From positions 124,001 to 188,000 of the forward strand of contig NZ_QFWW01000002.1 of assembly GCF_003265345.1 (NCBI RefSeq): 64,000 bases of DNA, written 5' to 3'. The notes under the pieces were generated by a model. The model saw only the letters and a program-made list of their open reading frames with translations, ran no database searches and was not told the origin of the DNA. A program made the translations under genes and the position numbers. This stretch comes from Lentzea terrae. GTDB taxonomy: Bacteria; Actinomycetota; Actinomycetes; Mycobacteriales; Pseudonocardiaceae. Below are positions 43,628 to 52,998 of this stretch, piece by piece; position 1 is the stretch's first letter, and every line of letters starts with the position of its first letter.

Positions 43628-46261
43628 GTGACGCGCTTCCAGGTACTCGGTGAGATCTCGGTCGACGGCTCTCCGTTGGTCGTGAGGCACGGACGTGCAC
43701 TCGTTGTGTTGTCGCTGCTGCTGTTGAACGCCAACCGCGTCGTGCACACAGACGTGCTGATTGACGCCATCTGGGGCGAACGACTACCGAGGAAGCCCAA
43801 CGCGGCTCTCCAGAACTACGTGTACCGGCTGCGGCCGACCCTTCCCGACGACGTGCTGATCACCCGGCGCTTGAACGGGTACGTGCTGGAGGTCGCGCCC
43901 GAGTCCGTCGACGTGCACCAGTTCCGTGCGCTCGTCGCCGATGGCCGGCCGGAGGAGGCTCTGGCGCTGTGGCGAGGTGAGCCGTTCGCCGGAGTGGCAG
44001 GGCTCGAACACGAACGGACCGCACTGGCCGCCGAGCGCCTCGCGGTCGTACTCGACCTGAACGAGGCACAGCTCGGGAAGGGCGAGCACGCACCCGTGCT
44101 GGCATCTGCGCGTGAGCTGACCGAGCAACACCCGCATGACGAGCGCGTGACCAGGCAGCTCATGCGCGCGCTCGCGGCAGATGGCAGGCAAAGCGAGGCC
44201 CTGCGGGTGTACGCGACGTTGCGGCGACGCCTCGCCGACGAACTCGGTGTCGATCCAGATCCGGAAACCAGGCAGCTGTACCAACGGCTGCTCGCCCAGC
44301 TCGAACGGCCACGCGAGCTGCCTGCCGCACCGTGGTCGTTCAGCGCCCGCAGCGAGGAACTGGCCACGCTGACCGCGGTGCTCACCGCCGACGGCCCGCG
44401 CCAGGTGGTGATCAGCGGCCCCGGCGGCATCGGCAAGACCGCGCTCGCACTGCATTGGGCACACCGTGACGCGCGCTTCTTCCCGGACGGACAGCTGCAC
44501 GTCGACCTGATGGGGTTCACACCATCAGGTGAACCCGTGTCTTCCGCCGAGGCACTGCACCGGCTGCTGAGCGGGCTCGGTGTCACCAAAGTGCCGGACG
44601 CCGTCGAGGCGCGGGCCGCGTTGTTCCGCAGCACCATCGCCGGCCGCCGCATGCTGCTCGTGCTGGACAACGCGATCAGCGCCGATCAGGTCACCCCGTT
44701 GCTGCCGGGCACTCCGTCGTGCGCGGTCGTGATCACCAGCAGGAACCGCCTGCACAGCCTCATCACCACGAGCGGCGCCCGCACGGTTCCGCTGGCCGAG
44801 CTCGCCCCGCAGGACGCCCGCCGACTTCTGGCCGACCGAATCGGCGCGGTGCGAGTGGCCGCCGAACCAGACGCGGTCACAACGCTCGTCACGGCGTGCG
44901 CGGGCCTGCCGCTCGCACTCGCGGTGATCGCCGGGCAGGCACAGGCACGGCCGGATTTCCCGTTGTCGTCGCTCGCGGAGGAACTGCGCGACACGTCGAC
45001 CCGGCTCCGTGCCCTGGATCTCGGCTCTCCCGGCGCATCGCTGACAGCGGTGCTCGCATCGTCACACCGCACGCTGGAACCGGCGCACGCCCGCGCGTTC
45101 GGACTGCTCGCCGCGGTGCCGGGCGAAGACCTCGACACGACCTGTGCCGCAGCACTCATCGGAACGTCCACAGTGGAGGCTCGCAGCGCTCTCCGTGCGC
45201 TGGAACGGGTCTCGCTCATCGAGGAACACGCGCCCGACCGCTGGTCGATGCACGACCTCGTGCGCTTGTACGGCCAGGAGCACGCCGCACCACCGGATCT
45301 CGGCGAGGCGTTGCGAAGACTGGTGGACTTCGTGGTGCACACCGCCCATGCGGGAGACCGGATGCTCTTTCCCGGGCGCAGGGACATCGAGCTGGAGCCC
45401 ACGACGGCCGACCCGCTGACGTTTCCCGACCGCGACGCCGCGATGCGGTGGTTCGACGCCGAGCACCACACCGCGGCCGCCCTGCAGAAGGTCGCCGATG
45501 ACGCCGCGATCTGGCGGCTGAGCTGGGCTCTTTACACCTACTACTGGAGGACGCATGGCTCCTTCAAGAAGGTCCTGCAGATCACTCTCGCAGCTGTCGA
45601 GGCGGCGGAACGGCTCGGCGACCTCACGGCGCTCCTCCTCTCTCACCTGCTGCACGGCCAGACGCTGGTGAATGCCGGCGCTTTCGACGAAGCCGAGCAC
45701 CACCTCGTTGTCGCGGTCCGCTGTGCGAAGGAGACCGGCGACGTGTGGCGGGAGACGGCCGGCTACCGCGTCCTAGGGCACCTCGAGTCGGAACGCGGCA
45801 ACCCACGCGAAGCACTCGCCCAACTCCTGTTCGCGCTCGACCTGGTCCGCACACTGGACGACGCGGTGTTGGAGGCGGACCTTCTCTGCACGTCCGGCCT
45901 GTACGCCGCGCAGTGCGGTGAGCTCGAACTGGCGGAAGAGCACTGTCGCGCCGCCCTGGCGATCCAGTCTGCGGACTGCGATGACAACGGCAAGGCGCAC
46001 ACCCTGCACAGCCTGGGCTTCACTTTGGCCGCAGCCGGCCGGTACGAGGAGGCCGTGTCGATGTTCGAGCGCGCCATCGAGATCTTCCACGCCCAGGACA
46101 ACAGTCACCACAGCGCGACCTCGTTGGACCGGCTGGGCGACGCCTGGCATGCGGCCGGTCAACCGGACCGCGCGCACGAGTGCTGGCGTCAGTCCCATGA
46201 GCTCTACCAGGCCACCGAACGCGCCGAAGCCGCTGCCGCCGTGCAGGCGAAGTTGGCCTGA
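43628..46261 (+). CDS. AfsR/SARP-type regulator with NB-ARC and TPR domains
   Basis: About 877 aa from GTG 43628 (ATG 43607 possible). N-terminal OmpR-like winged helix (VLGEISVDGSPLVVRHGRALVVLSLLLLNANRVV, LIDAIWGE, LQNYVYRLR), BTAD domain to about residue 245, NB-ARC with GPGGIGKTALALHWA, LLVLDNA and ITSRNRL, then a TPR region (for example LHSLGFTLAAAGRYEEAVSMFERAIE). Such proteins activate secondary-metabolite or developmental genes. No biosynthetic cluster is visible alongside, so the target is probably elsewhere. Confidence 0.9.
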   Translation: MTRFQVLGEISVDGSPLVVRHGRALVVLSLLLLNANRVVHTDVLIDAIWGERLPRKPNAALQNYVYRLRPTLPDDVLITRRLNGYVLEVAPESVDVHQFRALVADGRPEEALALWRGEPFAGVAGLEHERTALAAERLAVVLDLNEAQLGKGEHAPVLASARELTEQHPHDERVTRQLMRALAADGRQSEALRVYATLRRRLADELGVDPDPETRQLYQRLLAQLERPRELPAAPWSFSARSEELATLTAVLTADGPRQVVISGPGGIGKTALALHWAHRDARFFPDGQLHVDLMGFTPSGEPVSSAEALHRLLSGLGVTKVPDAVEARAALFRSTIAGRRMLLVLDNAISADQVTPLLPGTPSCAVVITSRNRLHSLITTSGARTVPLAELAPQDARRLLADRIGAVRVAAEPDAVTTLVTACAGLPLALAVIAGQAQARPDFPLSSLAEELRDTSTRLRALDLGSPGASLTAVLASSHRTLEPAHARAFGLLAAVPGEDLDTTCAAALIGTSTVEARSALRALERVSLIEEHAPDRWSMHDLVRLYGQEHAAPPDLGEALRRLVDFVVHTAHAGDRMLFPGRRDIELEPTTADPLTFPDRDAAMRWFDAEHHTAAALQKVADDAAIWRLSWALYTYYWRTHGSFKKVLQITLAAVEAAERLGDLTALLLSHLLHGQTLVNAGAFDEAEHHLVVAVRCAKETGDVWRETAGYRVLGHLESERGNPREALAQLLFALDLVRTLDDAVLEADLLCTSGLYAAQCGELELAEEHCRAALAIQSADCDDNGKAHTLHSLGFTLAAAGRYEEAVSMFERAIEIFHAQDNSHHSATSLDRLGDAWHAAGQPDRAHECWRQSHELYQATERAEAAAAVQAKLA

Positions 46262-46322
46262 CCTGCGGATACAAGGTTTTCACAAGGCTCGTCGGGCACA
46301 GTGGTCAGTGCGCGCCTGGAGT

Positions 46323-46349
46323 GGTGAGGTTCAACTGGGGGACCTCACC
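46323..46349 (+). other. Hairpin upstream of the C-rich RNA candidate
   Basis: GGTGAGGT (46323-46330) pairs perfectly with ACCTCACC (46342-46349) around an 11-base loop. It may be the 5' hairpin of the adjacent structured RNA or the terminator of the AfsR-like gene, 62 bases beyond its stop. Confidence 0.5.
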
Positions 46350-46361
46350 GCTGCGGGCGCG

Positions 46362-46489
46362 GGGCTGCACCAGCACGGTGATACGGGGGACCTCCCTCCC
46401 CTAAGAGGAAGGTCACCGCGCACGGTGCAGCCCGAGGTAGAGGCCGCGGTCGGGGTTGGTCTTAGCCCCCCAGGCGCCGCTCCGACCGC
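46362..46489 (+). ncRNA. Structured C-rich RNA candidate, possibly actinobacterial 6C sRNA
   Basis: The gap between the AfsR-like gene and smc is dense in pairing. GGGCTGCACC (46362-46371) pairs with GGTGCAGCCC (46424-46433), enclosing a GACCT/AGGTC stem (46389-46393/46410-46414) over a C-rich stretch CCCTCCCC. A second hairpin pairs GCGGTCGG (46446-46453) with CCGACCGC (46482-46489) around a loop with six C (46466-46471). Two stems with C-rich loops is the description of 6C RNA. The end runs to within five bases of the smc stop. Assignment rests on shape alone. Confidence 0.5.
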
Positions 46490-46493
46490 CCTC

Positions 46494-49400
46494 TCAGGCC
46501 TCGACCGGCACTTCTTCTGGAGCAGGCGCGGGCTGCTCATCACGGGTCCGCAGCCGCTGCGAGATCACCTGCGAGATGCCGTCACCGCGCATCGAGACGC
46601 CGTACAGCGCGTCCGCGATCTCCATGGTCGGCTTCTGGTGCGTGATGATCAGCAGCTGCGACCGTTCCCGCAGCTGCTCGAACAGGCCGATCAGACGGTG
46701 CAGGTTGGTGTCGTCCAGCGCCGCCTCGACCTCGTCCATCACGTAGAACGGTGAGGGGCGGGCGCGGAAGATCGCGACCAGCATCGCGACGGCGGCCAGC
46801 GACTTCTCGCCACCGGACAGCAGGGACAGGCGCTTGACCTTCTTGCCGGGCGGGCGGGCCTCCAGCTCGATGCCGGTGGTCAGCATGTCCTCGGGCTCGG
46901 TGAGCACCAGCCGGCCCTCGCCGCCGGGGAACAGCACCTTGAAGACGACCTCGAACTCGCGCGCCACGTCCTCGTAGGCCGACGTGAAGACCTCGAGGAT
47001 CTTGTCGTCGACCTCCTTCACGACGGTCAGCAGGTCGCGGCGGGTGTCCTTGATGTCCTCGAGCTGGGTGGAGAGGAACTTGTAGCGCTCCTCCAGCGCC
47101 GCGAACTCCTCCAGCGCCAACGGGTTGACCTTGCCCAGCAACGACAGGTCGCGCTCGGCGCGCTTGGCGCGGCGGGCCTGGGTGTCGCGGTCGTACGGCA
47201 TCGGCTGCGGCTCGGAGACCTGCTCGCCGCGTTCCTTGGCGGCCTGGTACTCGGCCATCTCCGCGGCCGACGCGGGCACCATTACGTCGGGGCCGTACTC
47301 GTTGACGAGGTCTTCGAGGCCGATGCCGAAGTCCTCGGCGATCTTGGTCTCGAGCTGTTCGATGCGCAGGCGCTGCTCGGCGCGCAGGACCTCGTCGCGG
47401 TGCACGGCGTCGACGAGCTTCTCCAGCTCGCCGGACATCTCGCGCACCAGGTTGCGCACCTGGGTCAGCAGAAGTTCGTGCTGCGTGCGGCGCTCCTGGG
47501 CCTGGTCGCGTTCACGGGCGGCGCGTGCCAGCGAAATTTCGATGCGCTCCAACGCCTGCTCGCCGCCACGAGCAACAGCCTTCGCGACCTGGGCACCGCG
47601 CGCACGGTGCTGGGTCGCACGGGCGTGCCGTTCGCGGGCCTCACGCTCGGCGCGCGCGGCACGACGCAGACCGTCTGCCTTGCCCTGCAACGCACGTGCA
47701 CGCTCCTCGGCCGTGCGCTGCACCAGACGTGCGTCCATCTCACCCTGACGCGCCTGGGCGAGCTCGGCGGCCAACGCGTCGCGCTGCTCGGTGTCCGGCT
47801 CGTCGTCGAGGGTCTGCTCCTCCTCGGCCATCAGCAGCCGCTCTTCGAGCTCGCCCAGCTTCAACAGGGCTTCCTCGCGCGACTGCTCGACCTTGGCGCG
47901 TTGGTCGGAGATGCGGGCGACCTCAGCCTCGGCCGAGCGCACAGCCGACGCCATCCGGCTCAGCCGCTCGCCGGAGCGGGCCTGGCGAACCTTGGCCTCC
48001 TGCATGGCTTCCTTGACCGCGTCGAGCACCTTGCGGCGAGCCTGCTGCTCGGCACGGGCGCCTTCCAACGCGGCGGAAGCGTGCTCCAGCGCGCGTTCGG
48101 CGTTCCCCAAGGCTTCCTGCGCCTCGTCGACGGCCGCCTGGACCTCGATGACGCTCTGGCCCTGAGCGCCGGAGCCGCCGATCGCCCAGTCCGTGCCGAA
48201 GATGTCGCCCTCACGGGTCACCGTGCGCACGTTCAACCGCGCCGCCGTGTCCAGATCCTCAACCACCGCAAGGCGATCCAACGCGCGAGCCAGCGCCGGC
48301 CGCAACGCCTCGGGCGCGTGCACGACGTCGATCGCCCACCGCGCGCCGTAGGGCAGCTGACCCCAGGCCGACGTGTCCACAGTGGACCCGTAGGAGCCGA
48401 TCAGCACACCGGCGCGACCGGCGTCCTTCTCCTTCAACAGCTTCAACGCCTGCAGCGCGCCGTCGCCGGAGGAAACCGCGACGGCGTCGGCGATCGGGCC
48501 GAGCGCGGCCGCCAGCGCGACCTCGAAACCGGGCTCGACGGTCAGCAGCGCGGCAACGGAACCCAGCAGGCCGGGCACGTCGGACGCGAGGAGCGCACCC
48601 GCGCCGTCCTTGCGGGTCAAGCCCAACGACAGCGCGTCGACGCGCGCACGCCACGACGCGATGTCGCGTTCCGCGGTGCGCTCAGCCTTCACCAGTTCCT
48701 CGACGCGCTGCCGTGCCGCGTCGTTGGCCTGCACGGCATGACGGTGACGTTCGTCGAGGTCGTTGTCGCCCTCGTCCTCGTAGCCGGTGACTGCCTGTGC
48801 CTCGGCCAGTTCGATCGATGCGAACTCGACGCGTTCGGTGGCCTCGGCGAGCGTGCCGGAAAGTCGTTCGATCTCCTCGGCGGTCGCGTTCGTCTTGCTG
48901 CGCAACGCCTCCACCTGACCGGAGAGCCGGGCGAGGCCCTCCCGGCGGTCGGCGATCGCGCGGACGGCGGCGATGTGCGCCTTCTCCGCCTGCGAGACCA
49001 TGCGCTCCAGCTCCGACCGCGTCTCCACGGCCTCGGCCAGCGCGATGCGCGCCTCGGTCACGCCCTCCTGGAGCTCCAGCTCCATCTGGGCGGTCTCCTC
49101 GGCCTCGCGCTCCAGGTCGTCGGGGTCACGGCCACGCGACGGCGCGTCCACGTCGGCGGACAGGTGCCGGGCACGTTCGGCGGCCAGCCGCACGGTGCCG
49201 CGGAGGCGTTCCTCCAAAGCGGACAGCCGGTACCAGGTGTCCTGCGCGGCCTGCAGCTTCGGCGTGTCGGCGGCGACGCGCTCCTCCAGCTCGTTCTGCT
49301 GGTACTGCGCGGCCTGCAACGACTTCTCGACCTCGGCGCGACGCTCGCGGGCCTTCGCCTCGTCGTGTTCCTCCTGCGCGATGGCTTCCCGTTGCGTGAC

Positions 49401-50102
49401 GAGGTCGTCGGCGAGCAGGCGGAGTTTGCTGTCCCGCAGCTCGGACTGCACGACCTGGGCGCGGCGGGCGATCTCGGCCTGCTTGCCCAACGGCTTGAGC
49501 TGGCGGCGGAGTTCTGAGGTGAGGTCGGTGAGGCGCGTCAGGTTCGCCTGCATCGCCTCGAGCTTGCGCAGCGCCTTTTCCTTGCGCTTGCGGTGTTTGA
49601 GGACGCCGGCGGCCTCTTCGATGAAGGCTCGGCGTTCCTCCGGTTTGGACTCGAGGATCGCGGCGAGCTGGCCCTGACCGACGATCACGTGCATCTCGCG
49701 GCCGATGCCGGAGTCCGAGAGCAGCTCCTGGATGTCCATGAGGCGGCACGAGTTGCCGTTGATCTCGTACTCGGTGGCACCCTCGCGGAACATCCGGCGG
49801 GTGATCGACACCTCGGTGTACTCGATCGGGAGCATGCCGTCGGAGTTGTCGATCGTGAGCGTCACCTCGGCGCGACCGAGCGGCGCGCGGCCGGACGTGC
49901 CGGCGAAGATGACGTCCTCCATCTTGCCGCCGCGCAGGTCCTTGGCGCCCTGCGTGCCCATCACCCAGCGCAGCGCGTCGAGCACGTTGGACTTGCCGGA
50001 CCCGTTGGGGCCGACCACACAGGTGATGCCGGGCTCGAAGCGCAGCGTGGTAGCCGAGGCGAAGGACTTGAAGCCCTTCAGCGTCAGGCTCTTGAGATGC
50101 AC
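46494..50102 (-). CDS. smc: Chromosome segregation protein SMC
   Basis: About 1202 aa from GTG 50102 (VHLKSLTLKGFKSFAS), the conventional start; an open TTG at 50120 is less likely. GPNGSGKSNVLDALRWVMG is Walker A; two long coiled coils flank a hinge around residues 500-660 (GFEVALAAALGPIADAVAV and GTDWAIGGSGAQGQSVIE); the C-terminal head has the signature LSGGEKSLAAVAMLVAI and Walker B FYVMDEVEAALDD. Binds and extrudes DNA loops with ScpAB. The antisense strand shows long open frames that are coiled-coil shadows. Confidence 0.97.
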   Translation of the reverse strand: MHLKSLTLKGFKSFASATTLRFEPGITCVVGPNGSGKSNVLDALRWVMGTQGAKDLRGGKMEDVIFAGTSGRAPLGRAEVTLTIDNSDGMLPIEYTEVSITRRMFREGATEYEINGNSCRLMDIQELLSDSGIGREMHVIVGQGQLAAILESKPEERRAFIEEAAGVLKHRKRKEKALRKLEAMQANLTRLTDLTSELRRQLKPLGKQAEIARRAQVVQSELRDSKLRLLADDLVTQREAIAQEEHDEAKARERRAEVEKSLQAAQYQQNELEERVAADTPKLQAAQDTWYRLSALEERLRGTVRLAAERARHLSADVDAPSRGRDPDDLEREAEETAQMELELQEGVTEARIALAEAVETRSELERMVSQAEKAHIAAVRAIADRREGLARLSGQVEALRSKTNATAEEIERLSGTLAEATERVEFASIELAEAQAVTGYEDEGDNDLDERHRHAVQANDAARQRVEELVKAERTAERDIASWRARVDALSLGLTRKDGAGALLASDVPGLLGSVAALLTVEPGFEVALAAALGPIADAVAVSSGDGALQALKLLKEKDAGRAGVLIGSYGSTVDTSAWGQLPYGARWAIDVVHAPEALRPALARALDRLAVVEDLDTAARLNVRTVTREGDIFGTDWAIGGSGAQGQSVIEVQAAVDEAQEALGNAERALEHASAALEGARAEQQARRKVLDAVKEAMQEAKVRQARSGERLSRMASAVRSAEAEVARISDQRAKVEQSREEALLKLGELEERLLMAEEEQTLDDEPDTEQRDALAAELAQARQGEMDARLVQRTAEERARALQGKADGLRRAARAEREARERHARATQHRARGAQVAKAVARGGEQALERIEISLARAARERDQAQERRTQHELLLTQVRNLVREMSGELEKLVDAVHRDEVLRAEQRLRIEQLETKIAEDFGIGLEDLVNEYGPDVMVPASAAEMAEYQAAKERGEQVSEPQPMPYDRDTQARRAKRAERDLSLLGKVNPLALEEFAALEERYKFLSTQLEDIKDTRRDLLTVVKEVDDKILEVFTSAYEDVAREFEVVFKVLFPGGEGRLVLTEPEDMLTTGIELEARPPGKKVKRLSLLSGGEKSLAAVAMLVAIFRARPSPFYVMDEVEAALDDTNLHRLIGLFEQLRERSQLLIITHQKPTMEIADALYGVSMRGDGISQVISQRLRTRDEQPAPAPEEVPVEA

Positions 50103-50162
50103 GCCGGGCAGAGTACCCAAACGCTTGCGGGTGATGCGTTAGGCAGGCCGTGACCTGCGTTT

Positions 50163-50762
50163 CTATGGACGGAGAGTAACCAACAATCCTGATTCGTCCG
50201 ACACTTCCAGGCGATCGATCTGATCTATCCGGAACGACGTCGAACCCGGAATCCGCTCGTCAGGCCCATGATCGGAACCCCACCAGCCACCGATCTCCCG
50301 CTGACCCTGCCGGTCGAACACGATGACCTTGCAGCGCGCACCCGGCTTGACGTCACCGAGCTTGAACCACATCTCGGTGCCCCAGGACTTCGAGACCATC
50401 GAGACCTCGCCGTCCACCCCGGTGCCCGAGTCCGTGGCGGCCCAGGTCGGCGCAGGTGAGGAGGGTGCCGGACGCAGGAAGAAGAGTCCTCCGGCCAGCG
50501 CGAGCAACACCAGGACGGCCGCGCACGCGATCAGCACGCGCCGCTGGCGGTGGGGTTCGGGCGGGCAGGACGGGATCTCGTCGAGGTTCTCGACGTCCTC
50601 CAGGCTCAGCCGGCCGAGCAGGCCCGGCAGCGGGGCGAGCCTGAGCATCTCGGCCTGACAGGCGGCACAGCCCGACAGGTGGCGTTCGAACGCGGACCGT
50701 TCCTTGAGGTCGAGCGATCCGAAGAGGTAGGCGCCGACGTCGACGGTGTGCTGGCAGCTCAC
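50163..50762 (-). CDS. Anti-sigma factor, zinc-finger (ZAS) transmembrane protein
   Basis: 199 aa from GTG 50762, four-base overlap with the sigma gene stop. Residues 1-40 carry the ZAS pattern (CQHTVDVGAYLFGSLDLK, then the FERHLSGCAACQAEM HxxxCxxC). One TM helix (RVLIACAAVLVLLALAGGLFF) follows, then an about 100-residue outside domain, EVSMVSKSWGTEMWFKLGDV to DEIRIPGSTS-like residues. It should hold the cognate sigma at the membrane until an external signal. The layout resembles RslA/SigL; the outer domain is not identified. Confidence 0.87.
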   Translation of the reverse strand: MSCQHTVDVGAYLFGSLDLKERSAFERHLSGCAACQAEMLRLAPLPGLLGRLSLEDVENLDEIPSCPPEPHRQRRVLIACAAVLVLLALAGGLFFLRPAPSSPAPTWAATDSGTGVDGEVSMVSKSWGTEMWFKLGDVKPGARCKVIVFDRQGQREIGGWWGSDHGPDERIPGSTSFRIDQIDRLEVSDESGLLVTLRP

Positions 50763-51265
50763 GCCTCGGTCACCCCTCTCTCTTCCAGTGCGTCGCGCAG
50801 CGCTCGCAGTGCGTAGAAGCAGCGCGACTTGACCGTGCCCGGCGGGATGCCGAGCGTCTTGGCGGCCTCCGCGACGGTGCGGCGGCGGTAGTACAGCTCG
50901 ATGACGACCGTCCGGTGCTCTGGCGTGAGCGCCCGCAGCGCCGACGCGATCTGCCACGTCTGCAGCACGTGCTCGACCTTGTCGCTGACCGGCGGCAGGT
51001 CCACCGGTTCGAGCGGCACCTCGGTCGCACGTGCGTTGCGGCGGCGGTACCCGGAGATCACCAGGTTGCGGGCGACCGTGTAGAGCCACGGTGCCGCGTC
51101 GTCCGGGTTCAGCTCGTCGTAGTGCCGCCACGCGCGGAGCAAGGTCTCCTGCACAACGTCCTCAGCCTGCTGGTAGTCGCCGTCGACCAGCCGCAGCACG
51201 TAGTGCAGCAGCGGGCCTCTCCAGCGGTCGTAGAGCTGAATGAGGACGTCTTCGGCGGAGTCCAC
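50759..51265 (-). CDS. ECF RNA polymerase sigma factor
   Basis: 168 aa. Sigma-2: LLHYVLRLVDGDYQQAEDVVQETLLRAWRHY; sigma-4: LTPEHRTVVIELYYRRRTVAEAAKTLGIPPGTVKSRCFYALRAL. SigL/SigK-like small ECF factor controlled by the downstream, translationally coupled ZAS anti-sigma factor. It sits 33 bases after acyP in the same direction. In the mycobacterial backbone acyP neighbours smc directly, so this pair is an insertion. Confidence 0.9.
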   Translation of the reverse strand: MDSAEDVLIQLYDRWRGPLLHYVLRLVDGDYQQAEDVVQETLLRAWRHYDELNPDDAAPWLYTVARNLVISGYRRRNARATEVPLEPVDLPPVSDKVEHVLQTWQIASALRALTPEHRTVVIELYYRRRTVAEAAKTLGIPPGTVKSRCFYALRALRDALEERGVTEA

Positions 51266-51298
51266 GCTCCCTTACTACGCCACCTCTTTCCGAAAGGT

Positions 51299-51571
51299 TC
51301 AGCGCTCGACGAACCCGCTCAGATCGCCTCGCGCCTCGGACCACTGCTCACCGACCGATTCGACGTGACCGGGGGTTTCACCCGAACGGAGAGCATTGAG
51401 CAGTTGTTCACACTTCTCGCGAGGACCCTCGGCAACGACCTCGACCCGCCCGTCCGGCCGGTTCGAAGCGCTGCCGACCAGGCCCAGTTCTAGCGCCCTG
51501 GCTCGCGTCCACCAGCGAAAACCGACTCCCTGAACCCGTCCTCGCACCCACGCGTTTAGTCGCACGTCCAC
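51299..51571 (-). CDS. acyP: Acylphosphatase
   Basis: 90 aa, complete. [23 protein letters not shown] contains the phosphate loop and catalytic Arg; [17 protein letters not shown] contains the catalytic Asn; typical beta-alpha-beta fold length. Hydrolyses carboxyl-phosphate bonds. Upstream gene of the acyP-sigma-anti-sigma run; divergent from the CAP-domain gene. Confidence 0.93.
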   Translation of the reverse strand: MDVRLNAWVRGRVQGVGFRWWTRARALELGLVGSASNRPDGRVEVVAEGPREKCEQLLNALRSGETPGHVESVGEQWSEARGDLSGFVER

Positions 51572-51652
51572 CCCCGAATGGTTGCGTAGTCACCCAAGGT
51601 GACCGAAGACGCACTCGGGGCTTATCACCCATTAGTGGTACGGTGCCGAGCC

Positions 51653-52384
51653 GTGAGTGCCCGCAGCCTCTTACTCGGCCTGCTGATCGGTGCAACCGGC
51701 GTCGGCGGTCTCGCCGTCACCGGTACCTCTCCTCTCGGCATCAGCTTCACGAACGCCGCGCAGCAGGAGACCACCGACGCAGCGAACCAGTTCGGCACCG
51801 GCAACGCAGCAGCAGCCCCCAACAGACAGACGCCCACCGACCAGACCGGTGCAGGCACCCAGACCGAATCGCCGTCTTCTACCGCTCCCACCACCTCGTC
51901 GACGACGGCGACCCCCTCTTCCTCTTCTTCTTCGTCAGCGGCTCCCACCACCACGACGACCCCTCCCGAAGCGCCGCAGCCGCCCGCCCAGCCGCCGCAG
52001 CAGCCGGGGAACAAGACCCCGGAGCAGGCCGTCCTGGAGCTCGTGAACGACCAGCGCGCCGCGAAGGGCTGCAAGGCCCTCGTCATCGACGACCGCATCA
52101 CCACCGCCGCGCAGGGCCACAGCACGGACATGGCCAACAAGGGCTACTTCGACCACGTGTCGCGGCCCGAAGGTACGACGTTCGCCCAGCGCATGAAGAA
52201 CGCGGGCTACCCGAAGCCCGGCGGCGAGAACATCGCGATGGGCTACCCGACGCCGGCAGCGGTGATGGACGGCTGGATGAAGTCCCAGGGCCACCGCGAA
52301 AACATCCTGAACTGTGAATTCACCGCCATGGGCGTCGGTCTCGACACCCGCGGCAACTACTGGACCCAGAACTTCGGCTACTGA
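51653..52384 (+). CDS. Secreted or membrane-anchored CAP (SCP-like) domain protein
   Basis: About 243 aa from GTG 51653 (VSARSLLLGLLIGATG), an N-terminal signal or anchor. A 90-residue Ser/Thr/Pro/Gln-rich linker follows, then a CAP domain: AVLELVNDQRAAKGCKALVIDDRITTAAQGHSTDMANKGYFDHVSRPEGTTFAQRMKNAGY, GGENIAMGYPTPAAVMDGWMKSQGHRENILN and WTQNFGY. CAP proteins are extracellular, of varied function (lipid binding, protease-like). No terminator seen; the next small gene starts 22 bases later. Confidence 0.87.
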   Translation: MSARSLLLGLLIGATGVGGLAVTGTSPLGISFTNAAQQETTDAANQFGTGNAAAAPNRQTPTDQTGAGTQTESPSSTAPTTSSTTATPSSSSSSSAAPTTTTTPPEAPQPPAQPPQQPGNKTPEQAVLELVNDQRAAKGCKALVIDDRITTAAQGHSTDMANKGYFDHVSRPEGTTFAQRMKNAGYPKPGGENIAMGYPTPAAVMDGWMKSQGHRENILNCEFTAMGVGLDTRGNYWTQNFGY

Positions 52385-52405
52385 CGGTTGAGCAGGGGAA
52401 ACTTC

Positions 52406-52870
52406 GTGTACGAGAGCCCGGAACCGGACTCGCGCTCGCGCTTTCGCGGTGCACCGCAGATCATCCTCGCCGCGTCCGGCGTCGTTCTGGCGACTGTGTT
52501 CGCCGCCGTCGCGTCGCTCGCGGCCGGTTCGGACAGCGCCTCCGAGACCCCATCGACCCAGCCACCGCGCAAGGAGGCCGTGCGCGACGCCCTGAGCATC
52601 GTGCCGACGTCCAGCCCCACCACCTCGTCGGTCGAGCAGACGTCGTCCTCCACCGGAGAGACGACGACGTCGACCACCACGACGACGAAGAAGCCGACGC
52701 GCGTCACGACCATCACGCGTCCTGACGGCACGACGACGACCGTCACGACCGATGACCCGCCGCCGGTCGTCACGTCTTCGTCGACCACCACGACCACTAC
52801 GACGACGACAACCACCACGACCACGACCACTACGACGACGAACCCGGACCCAACGAGTTCGCAGCCGTAG
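52406..52870 (+). CDS. Ser/Thr-rich single-TM membrane protein, paralogue 1
   Basis: About 154 aa from GTG 52406 with CAGGGGAAAC upstream. A short cytoplasmic N-terminus (VYESPEPDSRSRFRG), one TM helix (IILAASGVVLATVFAAVASLAAG), then a low-complexity exterior dominated by Thr, with a final run of about 19 Thr. The motif TITRPDGTTTTVTT has a counterpart in the next gene. The Thr tract is encoded by AC[CGA] triplets, with mixed codons that argue against recent slippage. Likely O-glycosylated wall-spanning protein; function unknown. Confidence 0.65.
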   Translation: MYESPEPDSRSRFRGAPQIILAASGVVLATVFAAVASLAAGSDSASETPSTQPPRKEAVRDALSIVPTSSPTTSSVEQTSSSTGETTTSTTTTTKKPTRVTTITRPDGTTTTVTTDDPPPVVTSSSTTTTTTTTTTTTTTTTTTTNPDPTSSQP

Positions 52871-52998
52871 GGTTACGCCCGTCACCGCCCAGTGACGCAG
52901 AGCTACACGAACGTGTGGCGTCACTGAGGCTTTGGTGCGTTTCCGCCGATAACTCGAACGCAAGTCCATCCGACCGGGTTTCCCACGAGGAGATGGGT

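Noticed and set aside
47400..49517. 705-codon plus-strand frame inside smc
   Set aside because: It lies antisense to the SMC coiled coils. Its Leu/Arg-rich composition is the complement of heptad codons and no domain is seen.
52378..52830. Minus-strand frame with a run of Val opposite the Thr-rich protein
   Set aside because: The Val run is simply the complement of the AC-rich Thr tract. The plus-strand gene has a ribosome-binding site and TM helix.
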